NCBI RefSeq assembly: GCF_020042345.1
Contig: NZ_CP083387.1
Coordinates: 2,294,001-2,358,000, forward strand
Origin: Arachidicoccus terrestris
Lineage (GTDB): Bacteria; Bacteroidota; Bacteroidia; Chitinophagales; Chitinophagaceae
Direction: 5' to 3'
Length of the DNA: 64,000 nt
This document shows positions 1 to 8,650 of this stretch, piece after piece. The position numbers were made by a program, and so were the translations under genes. Under the pieces are notes generated by a model. It made no database searches. It saw nothing but the letters and a program-made list of their open reading frames with translations, and was not told the DNA's origin. Position 1 is the stretch's first letter. Every line of letters begins with the position of its first letter.

Positions 1-111
1 GCCAGCAGGAATACGCCCGACAAAAACGAAGCATATTCAGGGAGACCGGTAAGCGGGGGATTCTTAAAATGTGCTGAATTCAGGTTTATTCCGAATGGCA
101 AATGGCTTTAA
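1..111 (+). CDS. Possible 3' end of an upstream gene (partial)
   Basis: Frame 1 is open from the first base to a TAA at 109-111, giving 36 residues ending in FIPNGKWL. A second plus-strand frame is also open for about 75 bases, so openness alone is weak evidence. No family can be recognised in so short a piece. It may be the tail of the gene before dnaN, or simply the dnaN upstream region. Confidence 0.2.
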   Translation, partial: ASRNTPDKNEAYSGRPVSGGFLKCAEFRFIPNGKWL

Positions 112-161
112 CAGCCGTTGCCAGACATGACCGATCATTAAAAACAATTAAATTTTTACCG

Positions 162-1271
162 ATGAAATTTATCGTTTCCTCTTCCACCTTACTGAAACAA
201 TTGCAACATATTGGGGGTGTGATCAGCAGCAACACAATCCTGCCGATTCTGGAGGACTTTCTCTTCGAGATCACTGACAAAAAATTGTCTGTGGTTGCCA
301 CTGACCTTGAAACTGTGATGCGCGTCCAGATTAATGTTGAAAGTAATGAAGACGGAAGGTTCTGTGTACCGGCAAAAATTCTGCTGGATACACTGAAGGC
401 CCTGCCCGATCAACCGCTTACCTTTAGCATAGAAAGTAATTACGCTATTGAGATCACCAGCGACAGCGGTAAATACAAAATTCCCGGTGAAGATCCGGAA
501 AACTTTCCCAAAGATCCTTCGGACGAAGAAGGGAATGCCTTTAAAATGCGCAGCGATGCCTTGCTGACCGCCATCAATAAGACACTTTTTGCCGTCTCTA
601 CCGATGACCTGCGGCCGGCCATGACAGGTGTATATTTTGAGCTGGGACTCAACGACATCCAGTTCGTCGCCACTGACGCACATCGCCTCGTTAAATACCG
701 TCGCACCGACGTTTCTCCGGGAGAAACCAACAGTTTCATCGTACCACGTAAACCTTTAAACGTATTGAAGAATGTCCTTCCTGAAAATGAAGACCAGTTG
801 GACATCAGTTATACAAATAATCACTTATTCGTCTCTCACGAAAATATCTCTCTGATTTGCCGGCTGATCGATGCCCGCTTCCCCGATTACAAAGTGGTGA
901 TTCCTACGGAAAACCCTTATGTGATGACCATTAACAAAGCAGCTTTCACCAGTGCGCTGAGGCGTGTCAATGTATTTGCCAACAAAAGCACCAACCTGGT
1001 TGGTCTATCTATTTCCGGCAGCGAACTGCAACTAAAGGCCCAGGACATTGACTATAATTTCGAGGGGGATGAGAGAATGGAATGCCAGTATGATGGCGAG
1101 CCCATTCAGATAGGTTTCAATGCAAAATTCCTCAGTGAAATGCTGGGTGCCGCTGATTCCAGTGATGTGAAGGTGGAACTCTCGACACCGGCGAAAGCTG
1201 GGTTGATCAAACCAACGGAGCAGGGAAACAATGAAGACCTGCTTTTGCTGATGATGCCGCTGATCTTATAA
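162..1271 (+). CDS. dnaN: DNA polymerase III beta subunit (sliding clamp)
   Basis: This is the ring-shaped clamp that holds the replicative polymerase on DNA. The 369-residue product has the usual clamp length and should fold as three similar domains of about 120 residues each. Recognisable parts are the N-terminal MKFIVSSSTLLKQLQHIGG, the middle segment ATDAHRLV, and the C-terminal hydrophobic MMPLIL, which matches the family's MPMRL-like end. The ATG at 162 was chosen because clamp homology begins exactly at MKFIV; the frame extends to an ATG at 102, but those 20 extra residues are not clamp-like. A hairpin terminator follows. Identification is firm. Confidence 0.96.
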   Translation: MKFIVSSSTLLKQLQHIGGVISSNTILPILEDFLFEITDKKLSVVATDLETVMRVQINVESNEDGRFCVPAKILLDTLKALPDQPLTFSIESNYAIEITSDSGKYKIPGEDPENFPKDPSDEEGNAFKMRSDALLTAINKTLFAVSTDDLRPAMTGVYFELGLNDIQFVATDAHRLVKYRRTDVSPGETNSFIVPRKPLNVLKNVLPENEDQLDISYTNNHLFVSHENISLICRLIDARFPDYKVVIPTENPYVMTINKAAFTSALRRVNVFANKSTNLVGLSISGSELQLKAQDIDYNFEGDERMECQYDGEPIQIGFNAKFLSEMLGAADSSDVKVELSTPAKAGLIKPTEQGNNEDLLLLMMPLIL

Positions 1272-1314
1272 ATTTTCGCTTTTTATAGCCAGGAGCACTC
1301 CATTAAATATTCAA

Positions 1315-1365
1315 AAAGGCCCGGACCGACTCCCCGATTAAAGCGGGAAATAAGTTCGGGCTTTT
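1315..1365. terminator. Bidirectional terminator between dnaN and the Rieske gene
   Basis: CCCGGAC near 1319 pairs with GTTCGGG at 1354-1360 (one G-U pair), with a smaller inner stem CCCG/CGGG. The outside is A-rich on the left and T-rich on the right, so the hairpin can end transcription of dnaN on the plus strand and of the hflX-Rieske unit on the minus strand. Confidence 0.65.
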
Positions 1366-1401
1366 TATATGTACCTAACAGGCAGTTGATATAGTTTTTG
1401 A

Positions 1402-1719
1402 TTATACGAAGTCCACGTACCATCCATCCGACAAACGCTTTGTCTTATATATTTTGATGTGATACCCCTCTCCGGAAGTGTCAAACCCGTTGGAAAGACT
1501 GAACCTGTAATTATGCAGGGGACAGACAATACAGTTCTTGGAATCCAGATAGCCGTCCGCCAGCTCATGGCCTGCATGCGGACAAATTCCGGAGAATGCA
1601 AATAACCGGTCACCTTTTCTTGCTAATGTAATTTTACGTCCTTCCAGTTCCATGGCGCATAAGCCATTTTTGGAAAAACGAATCTCTTGTAATCGATCAG
1701 CTAGTTTGTACAGCGACAT
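1402..1719 (-). CDS. Rieske [2Fe-2S] ferredoxin-like protein
   Basis: A small 105-residue electron carrier consisting of a Rieske domain only. Both cluster-binding boxes are present: C46-P-H48-AGH and C66-PL-H69, i.e. C-x-H and C-x2-H separated by 17 residues. There is no signal peptide or membrane anchor, so it is expected in the cytoplasm, like NirD-type or dioxygenase ferredoxins. It lies 25 bp downstream of hflX on the same strand and is probably co-transcribed. Its redox partner is not evident in the window. The family is clear; the pathway is unknown. Confidence 0.88.
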   Translation of the reverse strand: MSLYKLADRLQEIRFSKNGLCAMELEGRKITLARKGDRLFAFSGICPHAGHELADGYLDSKNCIVCPLHNYRFSLSNGFDTSGEGYHIKIYKTKRLSDGWYVDFV

Positions 1720-1744
1720 AGTTCAAAAAAAATTGTTTAAGTAG

Positions 1745-2932
1745 TTAATAGTATTGCACTTTATAGGGATAGCGGATACTATATAGCTCCCGGACCCTGG
1801 TCAGTAAAAAATCCCTAAGGGTGTCTATGTTTTCTCTTCTGGCAGCGGAAATGAAGATGCTGTTCCCCTCCGTTATGTTGTGCCACTTTTGATTCAGCTC
1901 TTCCAGAATTTGTTTTTTAACCTCTTCGGGAAGCCACTCATCAAAATTCTTTTCCACGTAAAGGTCCATCTTATTGAATACCGTAATAATTGGTTTATCA
2001 GACGCGCCGAGCTCCTGAAGGGTTTTATTCACCACCTCGATCTGTTCCTCATGTTTCTCATGAGAAATGTCTACGACATGGACTAAAAGATCCGCTTCCC
2101 GGACCTCATCCAGTGTGCTTTTGAAACTTTCAATCAGATGATGAGGTAATTTTCGGATAAAGCCAACGGTATCGCTTAAAAGAAACGGGGTATTCTCCAA
2201 CACCACTTTTCGGGTGGTGGTATCCAGCGTAGCAAATAACTTGTTCTCGGCAAATACATCGCTTTTACTTAGCAGGTTCATAATAGTGCTTTTCCCCACA
2301 TTCGTATAACCGACTAAAGAAACCCTGATAAATTCCCCACGCTCTTTTCTTTGGGTGTAAGATTGTTTTTCAATCTCTTTGAGTCTTTTTCTAAGCAGAG
2401 AGATCTTGTCTTTTACAATACGGCGGTCGGTTTCTATTTCTGTTTCTCCCGGCCCCCGGGATCCGATGCCCGCCCCCTGTCTTTCCAGATGTGTCCACAT
2501 GCCTCTAAGTCGGGGGAGAATATATTGATATTGTGCCAGCTCTACCTGTACTTTAGCCTGGGCGGTTCTTGCCCGCCGGGCAAATATATCAAGAATCAGG
2601 TCACTTCGGTCAATCGTTTTGACTTTAACCACTTCCTGGATATTCTTGATCTGGGATCCTGTAAGCTCATCATCAAATATGAGCAGGTCAACCTGACGAC
2701 CTGCGATATATTGTCTGATCTCATCAAGTTTACCTTTCCCTACAAAAGTCCTGCTATCGGGGTTGGGCAGTCGTTGAATAAACCTTTTGACCGTTTTGGC
2801 TCCGGCCGTCTCCGCCAAAAAAGCTAATTCATCCAAATATTCATTTGCCAATGCTTCTGTCTGGTCCGGCTGCAGCACACTGACCAGAACCGCAACCTCA
2901 TCTTCCGCTATTTTATTCTGCTTATCTATCAA
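1745..2932 (-). CDS. hflX: GTPase HflX
   Basis: A ribosome-associated GTPase that in other bacteria splits stalled 70S ribosomes after stress. The 395-residue product has the N-terminal HflX domain (about 15-200) with the conserved GIGSRGPGETEIETDRR region (155-171), then the G domain: P-loop GYTNVGKST at 208-216, DTVG at 254-257, NKMD at 320-323. The length is typical. A -7 promoter box sits 16 bp upstream of the ATG. The Rieske gene follows after 25 bp. Nothing is missing from the GTPase motifs. Confidence 0.96.
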   Translation of the reverse strand: MIDKQNKIAEDEVAVLVSVLQPDQTEALANEYLDELAFLAETAGAKTVKRFIQRLPNPDSRTFVGKGKLDEIRQYIAGRQVDLLIFDDELTGSQIKNIQEVVKVKTIDRSDLILDIFARRARTAQAKVQVELAQYQYILPRLRGMWTHLERQGAGIGSRGPGETEIETDRRIVKDKISLLRKRLKEIEKQSYTQRKERGEFIRVSLVGYTNVGKSTIMNLLSKSDVFAENKLFATLDTTTRKVVLENTPFLLSDTVGFIRKLPHHLIESFKSTLDEVREADLLVHVVDISHEKHEEQIEVVNKTLQELGASDKPIITVFNKMDLYVEKNFDEWLPEEVKKQILEELNQKWHNITEGNSIFISAARRENIDTLRDFLLTRVRELYSIRYPYKVQYY

Positions 2933-2948
2933 TGGAATTAACTTTTGG

Positions 2949-2956
2949 CAAAGATA
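2949..2956 (-). promoter_or_regulatory. Predicted -7 promoter element of hflX
   Basis: On the minus strand this reads TATCTTTG, a match to the Bacteroidota -7 consensus TAnnTTTG, followed by C. It ends 16 bp before the hflX ATG, implying a very short leader. No clear -33 TTTG was found at the usual spacing. Confidence 0.5.
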
Positions 2957-3042
2957 GCATTTGTTAATCTATTTGTAATACATGTTATTAAGGCAGGTAC
3001 GCAATTTTATCATAAAAATTGGCCTTTTGCGTCCTATAATCA

Positions 3043-3081
3043 AAAGAGCAGACCCGCGAATAAATCACTGATCTGCTCTTT
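3043..3081 (-). terminator. Hairpin terminator of the outer-membrane protein gene
   Basis: AAAGAGCAGA at 3043-3052 and TCTGCTCTTT at 3072-3081 form a perfect 10-bp stem with a 19-nt loop. On the minus strand it ends in TTTT, 53 bp after the stop of the 3135-3983 gene. Confidence 0.65.
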
Positions 3082-3134
3082 AACGTAATTCTTTGTATTG
3101 ATATTATGCCGCACCGGCACCTTCAGCGCATAAC

Positions 3135-3983
3135 TTACATGACCCCCAGCGCCAATCCTACGCTGTAAGGATGTAAAGAAGGCCCCGCCCCGGTATTGAG
3201 TAACGGTGTCAGCTGATAAGTTCCAAATACGGAAAATAGACCATAACCCACTCTGATTGTACCACTTACGCGCGTATTTTTAAAAAATCTCTTGCTATAT
3301 TCCTTGTCGATATAGCCTTTGCCATAAATAGTACTGCCATCGGCATTCATTTCATTCTTGCCTTTGCTGTGTGCACTTAACAAGAGTCCGCCTTTCAGGC
3401 CAACAGCCAACCTGAATCCTTTATTCGGATGTTCCATATTGGCGCTGTAACGCAGTTCCAGTGGAATCTCAAAATAGTTCAGTACAACTTTGAATTTATT
3501 GAATGAATTGGTTGTCCCGGTAATGTGGTCGGAAATTTGCAATTCACTTTCAGTAGATTTAATGTCCACATATTTTCCATTAAAAAACAAATTAGCGCTA
3601 CTATAACCTATTCCAAATCCGAGGCTGTAGTGGGGATTACTTTTAAAAGGCTTATCTAACATGAAAGAGAAATTAAACTCCCGGCTAAAACCGTTCGTTT
3701 TAAAATCATCGGTGGCGCCTCCAAGCCCCATACCACCAAACTGGAACATAAAATGATCTGCGCCGCGATGGCTAAGATCTATATTGGCAAACTTTTTTCT
3801 TTTATCCGCAGCTTTTTGTGCAGATGCATCTGTCTCTACTTGCTGAGCCAGGGCAGGAGCACTGCTATCCTTGACGGCACTATTTGATTGAGCAGCAACA
3901 GGAGGAGTGACATCTGTAATCTGTGCCTTCAAAATACCCATGGAGCAGACTGCAATGGTAAAAAGGCCGATAAGTTTCTTCAT
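3135..3983 (-). CDS. Secreted/outer-membrane beta-barrel protein (PorT-like)
   Basis: A 282-residue exported protein of unknown function. It starts with a signal peptide (MKKLIGLFTIAVCSMGILKAQ), then an alanine/serine/glutamine-rich linker to about residue 65, then alternating amphipathic stretches with many aromatic and glycine residues (FMFQFGGMGLGG, YSLGFGIGYSS, IRVGYGLFSVFGTYQL), as expected for a small porin-like barrel. I used the ATG at 3983 rather than 4037 because the signal peptide begins there and a -7 promoter box overlaps 4037. It is monocistronic with its own terminator. The barrel is inferred from the sequence pattern. Confidence 0.75.
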   Translation of the reverse strand: MKKLIGLFTIAVCSMGILKAQITDVTPPVAAQSNSAVKDSSAPALAQQVETDASAQKAADKRKKFANIDLSHRGADHFMFQFGGMGLGGATDDFKTNGFSREFNFSFMLDKPFKSNPHYSLGFGIGYSSANLFFNGKYVDIKSTESELQISDHITGTTNSFNKFKVVLNYFEIPLELRYSANMEHPNKGFRLAVGLKGGLLLSAHSKGKNEMNADGSTIYGKGYIDKEYSKRFFKNTRVSGTIRVGYGLFSVFGTYQLTPLLNTGAGPSLHPYSVGLALGVM

Positions 3984-4034
3984 TCTGTTTTGTTTTCCCT
4001 GTAATAAATTTATGAGGGGTGATTTCTTAATGGG

Positions 4035-4042
4035 CAAATATA
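4035..4042 (-). promoter_or_regulatory. Predicted -7 promoter element of the PorT-like gene
   Basis: Minus-strand TATATTTG fits TAnnTTTG and is followed by C. It lies about 50 bp upstream of the chosen start at 3983 and overlaps the alternative start at 4037, which argues against that start. Confidence 0.45.
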
Positions 4043-4262
4043 AATGAATTGTTGTACCTGTCTGTTAAAAACTTAGTAAAAATGTCTGTTTTTCACCTGA
4101 CTAGATTTACAATATTTTACTGCTTTTTAACCGGTCATGGCAGCCGGCAGGATAAAATTGCGCCTTATTGACCCCTTTGATTTAACATACAAAAAGAGTT
4201 GATATAACAAAAAAATGGTATTTTTAATGCCTGATTCCTTAACTTCTAACGATTTTTATTTT

Positions 4263-5207
4263 ATGTCAATACCTGTTGTAGACCTCTCCGATTTCCTGGG
4301 GATTGAACCGCTTGAAAAAGACGCCTTTGTCCAAAAATTAGGGAAAGCCTATGAAGAAGTAGGCTTTGTCGCCGTCAAAAACCATGGCATTCCACAATCA
4401 TTGATCAGTGACTTGTATACTTATGTCCAATCCTTCTTTAATCTCCCTACATCCGTCAAGGAGCATTACGAAAAACCCGAGCTTGCCGGCCAGCGAGGCT
4501 ATACCAGTTTTGGGAAGGAGCATGCCAAGGGTTTTGACGCGCCGGACCTCAAGGAGTTTTTTCAGTATGGCCAGACCGTAGAGGGAGAGGAGCTCCCCGG
4601 TGAAAATTATCCGCCCAACGTTGCAGTCGATGAAGTACCGCAACTGGAACCGACCCTTTATGAAACCTACCGGCATTTTGAACAGAGCGGCAAAGCCTTA
4701 CTGTCCGCCATTGCGCTTTACCTGGGACTGGATGAACATTATTTTGATGCATTTGTGCACAATGGCAATTCTATCATTCGCTGCATCCATTATCCGCCAA
4801 TTACGCAGGAGCCTGCCTCCGCGATCCGCGCAGAACAGCATGAAGACATTAACCTGATTACCTTGCTGGTAGGCGCTTCAGCTGATGGACTGGAAGTAAT
4901 GACTAAGGAAGGAAAATGGGTGCCGGCAACCGCCGCGCCCGATGAAATCGTCGTCAACGTCGGAGACATGCTCCAAAGACTCACCAATAATAAACTTAAG
5001 AGTACAACCCACAGAGTCGTAAATCCGCCCCGGGAAAAATGGAACACGAGCCGGTATTCCATCCCGTTCTTTCTGCACCCCCGCAGTGAAATGAGCCTGG
5101 ATTGCCTGGAAAGCTGCATCGACAAAGACCATCCTAAGGCCTATGCGCCTATTACGGCAGGAGGCTATCTGGATGAACGCCTCCGGGAGATTGGTCTGAA
5201 AAAATAA
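4263..5207 (+). CDS. 2-oxoglutarate/Fe(II)-dependent oxygenase, isopenicillin N synthase family
   Basis: A cytoplasmic non-haem iron oxygenase of about 314 residues. The N-terminal domain (SIPVVDLSDF..., GFVAVKNHGIP) is that of the IPNS/flavonol-synthase family. The jelly-roll core carries the iron ligands H193-x-D195 (in AEQHEDINLITLL) and H250 (in STTHRVV), and the 2-oxoglutarate anchor R264-x-S266 (in SRYSIPFF). I chose ATG 4263 because family homology begins at MSIPVVD; an in-frame ATG at 4215 adds 16 unlikely residues. It faces the M1 peptidase across a strong hairpin. The substrate cannot be told from sequence, and no biosynthetic cluster surrounds it. Confidence 0.85.
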   Translation: MSIPVVDLSDFLGIEPLEKDAFVQKLGKAYEEVGFVAVKNHGIPQSLISDLYTYVQSFFNLPTSVKEHYEKPELAGQRGYTSFGKEHAKGFDAPDLKEFFQYGQTVEGEELPGENYPPNVAVDEVPQLEPTLYETYRHFEQSGKALLSAIALYLGLDEHYFDAFVHNGNSIIRCIHYPPITQEPASAIRAEQHEDINLITLLVGASADGLEVMTKEGKWVPATAAPDEIVVNVGDMLQRLTNNKLKSTTHRVVNPPREKWNTSRYSIPFFLHPRSEMSLDCLESCIDKDHPKAYAPITAGGYLDERLREIGLKK

Positions 5208-5221
5208 AGGGCATTCAAAAC

Positions 5222-5270
5222 ATAAGAGAGCGGCTGCAGTTATCTGAGATAACCGCAGCCGCTCTCTTAT
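5222..5270. terminator. Long bidirectional hairpin between convergent genes
   Basis: A 16-bp perfect outer stem (ATAAGAGAGCGGCTGC with its complement), one A-C mismatch, and a 6-bp inner stem around a 3-nt loop: 49 bp almost entirely paired. It lies between the ends of the oxygenase and M1 peptidase genes and can stop transcription from both sides, although the flanking T-tracts are short. Confidence 0.75.
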
Positions 5271-5297
5271 GTACCGGTTATATGTTTATGTAAGACC

Positions 5298-7262
5298 CTA
5301 TTTCGTCCAAACGTTGTTATTGCGGTCACCGTCCGGCAGATCATGTTTCGGATCCAATTCCACTTTGGTCACGGCGCTGGTCGTATTCACTTTAAAGGTC
5401 CAGCTGGCCCCTCTTTGCCATACTTCTACCGGCAGTTTTATATCCGTCACTTTCCCGTTCTCTTCGGTGACCTGAACCAAGACGGGCATGACCATTTTTT
5501 CTTTATTCAGGATCGTTACCAGGCAGCCATCCTTCAGATCATTACTGGCCTGACGCACCTCTGTAATCGCCTGATCCAGCTGCCAGGTCTTATAAACCCA
5601 TTCTTTCCAGAACCAGTTCAGGTCTTCACCTGCCCCGTTATTCATGCTACGGAAAAAATCTTCGGGCTGTGGATGCTTAAAAGCCCAGTCGTGGATATAT
5701 TGCTTAAAGGCATAATCGAACCTGTCACGGCCCAATACAACATTTCTGAGGATTTTAAGGCCTGCAGCAGTTTTAAAATAATACTGGCCATAATCGCTTA
5801 AGCCTATGTTCTCCGGAGCAGTGATCAGTGGGCTGGTACTGGATTTTATCACCTGTGCAATATGCATGATATCCTTATTGGTGGTATCTCCGTATTCGCC
5901 CCCGTTAAACCAGTTAGAAGCAAAACTATTGATAAAAGTATTCATCCCTTCATCCATCCACATAAACCTTCTTTCATTGGAGCCGACGATCATGGGAAAC
6001 CAGTTGTGACCGATCTCGTGGGTAACATCATGGAAAAGGTTACCATCTTCAATATTATACATGCAGAAAACAATGCCCGGATATTCCATCCCAAGAGCCA
6101 CACCGGCGACCGCAGTGGCATTGTCCCATGGGAACTCAAAATAATGCCTGGAATAAAACTCTATGCTTTGCTTCAGATATTGTGCAGCCCTCCCATAACG
6201 ATGCACCCCTTTGCTTTCAACCGGATACACGGCGCTGGCCAGCCCTTTTCTGCCCGATGGATAGTTCACCCTTGCGGCATCCCATATAAAAGCGTTGGAG
6301 GCCGACCAGGCGATATCACGGGAATTGTTCATCTTAAAATGCCAGGTCAGGTTACCCTTTGCGGCAGGTCTGGAAGCTGCGGAGCCAACTTCTGATTCAC
6401 TGACAATAGTCACTGTACTGTCTGAACCGGATGCTTTTTTTAGCCTTTGTTGCTGCGTTTTGGTAAGTACATCTTCAGGATTTTGTAATACGCCAGAACC
6501 GGCTACAATCATAGAAGCAGGTACGGTCACGTAATAATCAAAGTCGCCATATTCCAGATAAAATTCACCGAGTCCCATATATGGTAAGGTATTCCAGCCT
6601 TTAATATCATCATACACACACATTCTGGGATACCACTGAGCCAGTTCATACACCACTCCGTTCTTGGTATATAATCTGCCCATTCTATCGGCTCCGTATC
6701 GGGGGATAGAAAAAGAATAACTGACCTTTACATCAATGGCGTCTCCTTTTGGTGCCATGGTTACTGGCAGACGCAACTGCATTCTGGCATCTGAGATCAC
6801 CGGCTCAATCTTATAGGTCCTGCCCTTATATACAACTTCGACCGCTTGAATGTGCTCCCCCCCTTTGGTATATCCTTTTACATCAAAGCGATCCCCCGAA
6901 ATAGGCGTAGTCGCCGCCCCCCGGGAGCTCGGCTCAAATAGATTCTGGTCCAGCTGCAACCATAGATAATGAAGAGAATCGGGACTGTTATTCAGATAAT
7001 GGATCTTGACTTCCCCCGTCAGTGTCGTATCCGGCTCATTGAGGGTGGCATGGATCTCATAATTAACCTTGTTCTGCCAATAGGCAGGTCCTGGGGCACC
7101 ACTTGCACTTCTATACATATTACCTGACTGTGTAAAGAAACCTGGATCAAAGGCCTCATGCTGATTATAGTTCGTTTCAGGATGTTGCTCCTGTGCCTGA
7201 ACCGCAAAAGGGCCGATAGCGCAGGTAACCAGTATAAAGGCCAACCGGGAAAAAGCTCTCAT
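5298..7262 (-). CDS. Secreted M1-family zinc metallopeptidase
   Basis: A 654-residue exported aminopeptidase-like protein. A signal peptide (about 1-24, ending VQAQ) is followed by an M1 N-terminal beta domain and the catalytic domain. The zinc site is complete: HEIGH at 415-419 and the third ligand E438 in MDEGMN, with 18 residues between. The substrate-binding GAMEN loop of classical M1 enzymes is replaced by GMEYP at 391-395, a variation seen in Bacteroidota members, so exopeptidase specificity may differ. It likely degrades peptides in the periplasm or outside the cell. It appears monocistronic. Confidence 0.9.
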   Translation of the reverse strand: MRAFSRLAFILVTCAIGPFAVQAQEQHPETNYNQHEAFDPGFFTQSGNMYRSASGAPGPAYWQNKVNYEIHATLNEPDTTLTGEVKIHYLNNSPDSLHYLWLQLDQNLFEPSSRGAATTPISGDRFDVKGYTKGGEHIQAVEVVYKGRTYKIEPVISDARMQLRLPVTMAPKGDAIDVKVSYSFSIPRYGADRMGRLYTKNGVVYELAQWYPRMCVYDDIKGWNTLPYMGLGEFYLEYGDFDYYVTVPASMIVAGSGVLQNPEDVLTKTQQQRLKKASGSDSTVTIVSESEVGSAASRPAAKGNLTWHFKMNNSRDIAWSASNAFIWDAARVNYPSGRKGLASAVYPVESKGVHRYGRAAQYLKQSIEFYSRHYFEFPWDNATAVAGVALGMEYPGIVFCMYNIEDGNLFHDVTHEIGHNWFPMIVGSNERRFMWMDEGMNTFINSFASNWFNGGEYGDTTNKDIMHIAQVIKSSTSPLITAPENIGLSDYGQYYFKTAAGLKILRNVVLGRDRFDYAFKQYIHDWAFKHPQPEDFFRSMNNGAGEDLNWFWKEWVYKTWQLDQAITEVRQASNDLKDGCLVTILNKEKMVMPVLVQVTEENGKVTDIKLPVEVWQRGASWTFKVNTTSAVTKVELDPKHDLPDGDRNNNVWTK

Positions 7263-7468
7263 TATTATATTATTTGTATGTGTTATTACTTGCTCTAAGC
7301 CATTTACCCCGGAAAACGGGGCGTCAAAGCGGAAGCTTGAATGGACGAATATACGATAATCACAGATTTTGTGTGCAATGCGTGAAAATAATTCCTATTT
7401 AATGCGGCTGTTATCGCCTCCCGGAAGAATATACCCCGGAAAAAAGCTGCTAACTTCAAAACTACACT

Positions 7469-7476
7469 TATTTTTG
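7469..7476 (+). promoter_or_regulatory. Predicted -7 promoter element of the glycosyltransferase gene
   Basis: TATTTTTG fits TAnnTTTG and is followed by CGCT and then the ATG at 7481. With a start of transcription about 7 bases further on, the RNA would begin at the start codon or a few codons in; the alternative start at 7493 would then be the used one. Confidence 0.4.
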
Positions 7477-7480
7477 CGCT

Positions 7481-8608
7481 ATGATGATGTCGATGAGTCT
7501 GATAGGATGGATCGTTTTAGCAATATTAGCGTTAGTAGTCCTCATACAACTTGGGTATTACCTGTTCGTATTCAGGAAGCTGGCCTATTATACCCCCAAA
7601 GAAAAGAGTACCAGCCAGGAATATGCGGTGTCCACTATTATATGTGCCAAAAACGAGGCAGAGAACCTGGCCACCCACCTGCCCGGTGTGCTGGTGCAGG
7701 ACTACCAGACAACGCATGAAATCATCGTGGTCAATGACAATTCCACCGATGAGACCAAATACCTTCTGGAAGAATTCCAGAAGCAGTTCAAAGTATTAAA
7801 TATCCTCCCTCTGGTACAGGAGGCCCAGGGTATTCCGGGCAAGAAGTTTCCATTATCTATGGGGATCAAATCCGCCAAATACGAAATCCTGCTACTGACA
7901 GATGCTGATTGCGTACCAGCGTCAGAAAAATGGATGCAGCTTATGCAAAGCGGTTATGATACAGGTATTGACATTGTGCTGGGCTATGGTCCATACAACA
8001 AAAAGAAAGGCATGCTCAATCAGCTGATACGTTTTGAGACCTTTCATACCGCATTACAATATTTAAGCCTCGCCCTCTCGGGACATCCTTATATGGGAGT
8101 GGGGCGCAATCTTTCCTACAAAAGAGAGCTCTTTATTAAAAACAAAGGCTTTGCTTCCATCAATCATATTCCCAGCGGGGATGATGATCTTTTTATCAGC
8201 AAGGTTGCCAAAAAGGGAAACACGGCTATTATGATCGACCAGGCAGCCCACACGATCAGTGAGCCTCCGCTGACCTGGAGCGCCTGGATGAAACAAAAAA
8301 ACAGGCATTATACCACGGCCAAATATTACAAGCCTAAAACAAAATTCTTACTGGGCCTTTATAGCGGCTCCGGCTTTTTGGTTTATCCGGCACTCATCGC
8401 AGCGATTATACTGGCTAACTGGTGGATGGCACTCAGTATTTACCTGGTCAGAATGCTGGTACTCGCCATTATCTGGAAAAAAGCTATGAAGCAGTTAAAT
8501 GAACAGGACCTTTGGTCAAAATTCATTATTTTCGATTTGTGGATGTTCCTGTACTACTTTATTATGGCCCCTTCCCTCTGGAAAAAGCCGGCTAAAAAGT
8601 GGAAGTAA
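7481..8608 (+). CDS. Membrane glycosyltransferase, family 2
   Basis: A 375-residue GT-A-fold enzyme anchored in the inner membrane. One helix at the N-terminus (about 6-30) precedes the catalytic domain with STIICAKNEAENL, VVNDNSTDET and the metal-binding LLTDADC (DxD-type). SGDDDLF and KQKNRHY occupy the positions of the acceptor-binding ED and QxxRW-like motifs of processive GT2 enzymes. Two or three more helices follow (about 285-370). It probably adds sugars to a lipid or exported glycan; donor and acceptor are unknown. The start could be 7481, 7484, 7487 or 7493. The sensor kinase follows 42 bp downstream. Confidence 0.88.
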   Translation: MMMSMSLIGWIVLAILALVVLIQLGYYLFVFRKLAYYTPKEKSTSQEYAVSTIICAKNEAENLATHLPGVLVQDYQTTHEIIVVNDNSTDETKYLLEEFQKQFKVLNILPLVQEAQGIPGKKFPLSMGIKSAKYEILLLTDADCVPASEKWMQLMQSGYDTGIDIVLGYGPYNKKKGMLNQLIRFETFHTALQYLSLALSGHPYMGVGRNLSYKRELFIKNKGFASINHIPSGDDDLFISKVAKKGNTAIMIDQAAHTISEPPLTWSAWMKQKNRHYTTAKYYKPKTKFLLGLYSGSGFLVYPALIAAIILANWWMALSIYLVRMLVLAIIWKKAMKQLNEQDLWSKFIIFDLWMFLYYFIMAPSLWKKPAKKWK

Positions 8609-8650
8609 CCGTTCCATGCAGCTAATTCTCCGTCAAAGCAGTAAATATTC

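Noticed and set aside
189-683. 164-residue minus-strand frame inside dnaN
   Set aside because: Shadow of the dnaN coding sequence; no domain and no start context. The same applies to the many long antisense frames in the GC-richer genes.
5222-5270. Long hairpin considered as a small RNA or mobile repeat
   Set aside because: It sits exactly between convergent gene ends and no second copy was seen in the window, so a bidirectional terminator is the simplest reading.
7369-7719. 116-residue frame overlapping the glycosyltransferase start
   Set aside because: Overlaps the real gene in another frame and has no recognisable features.
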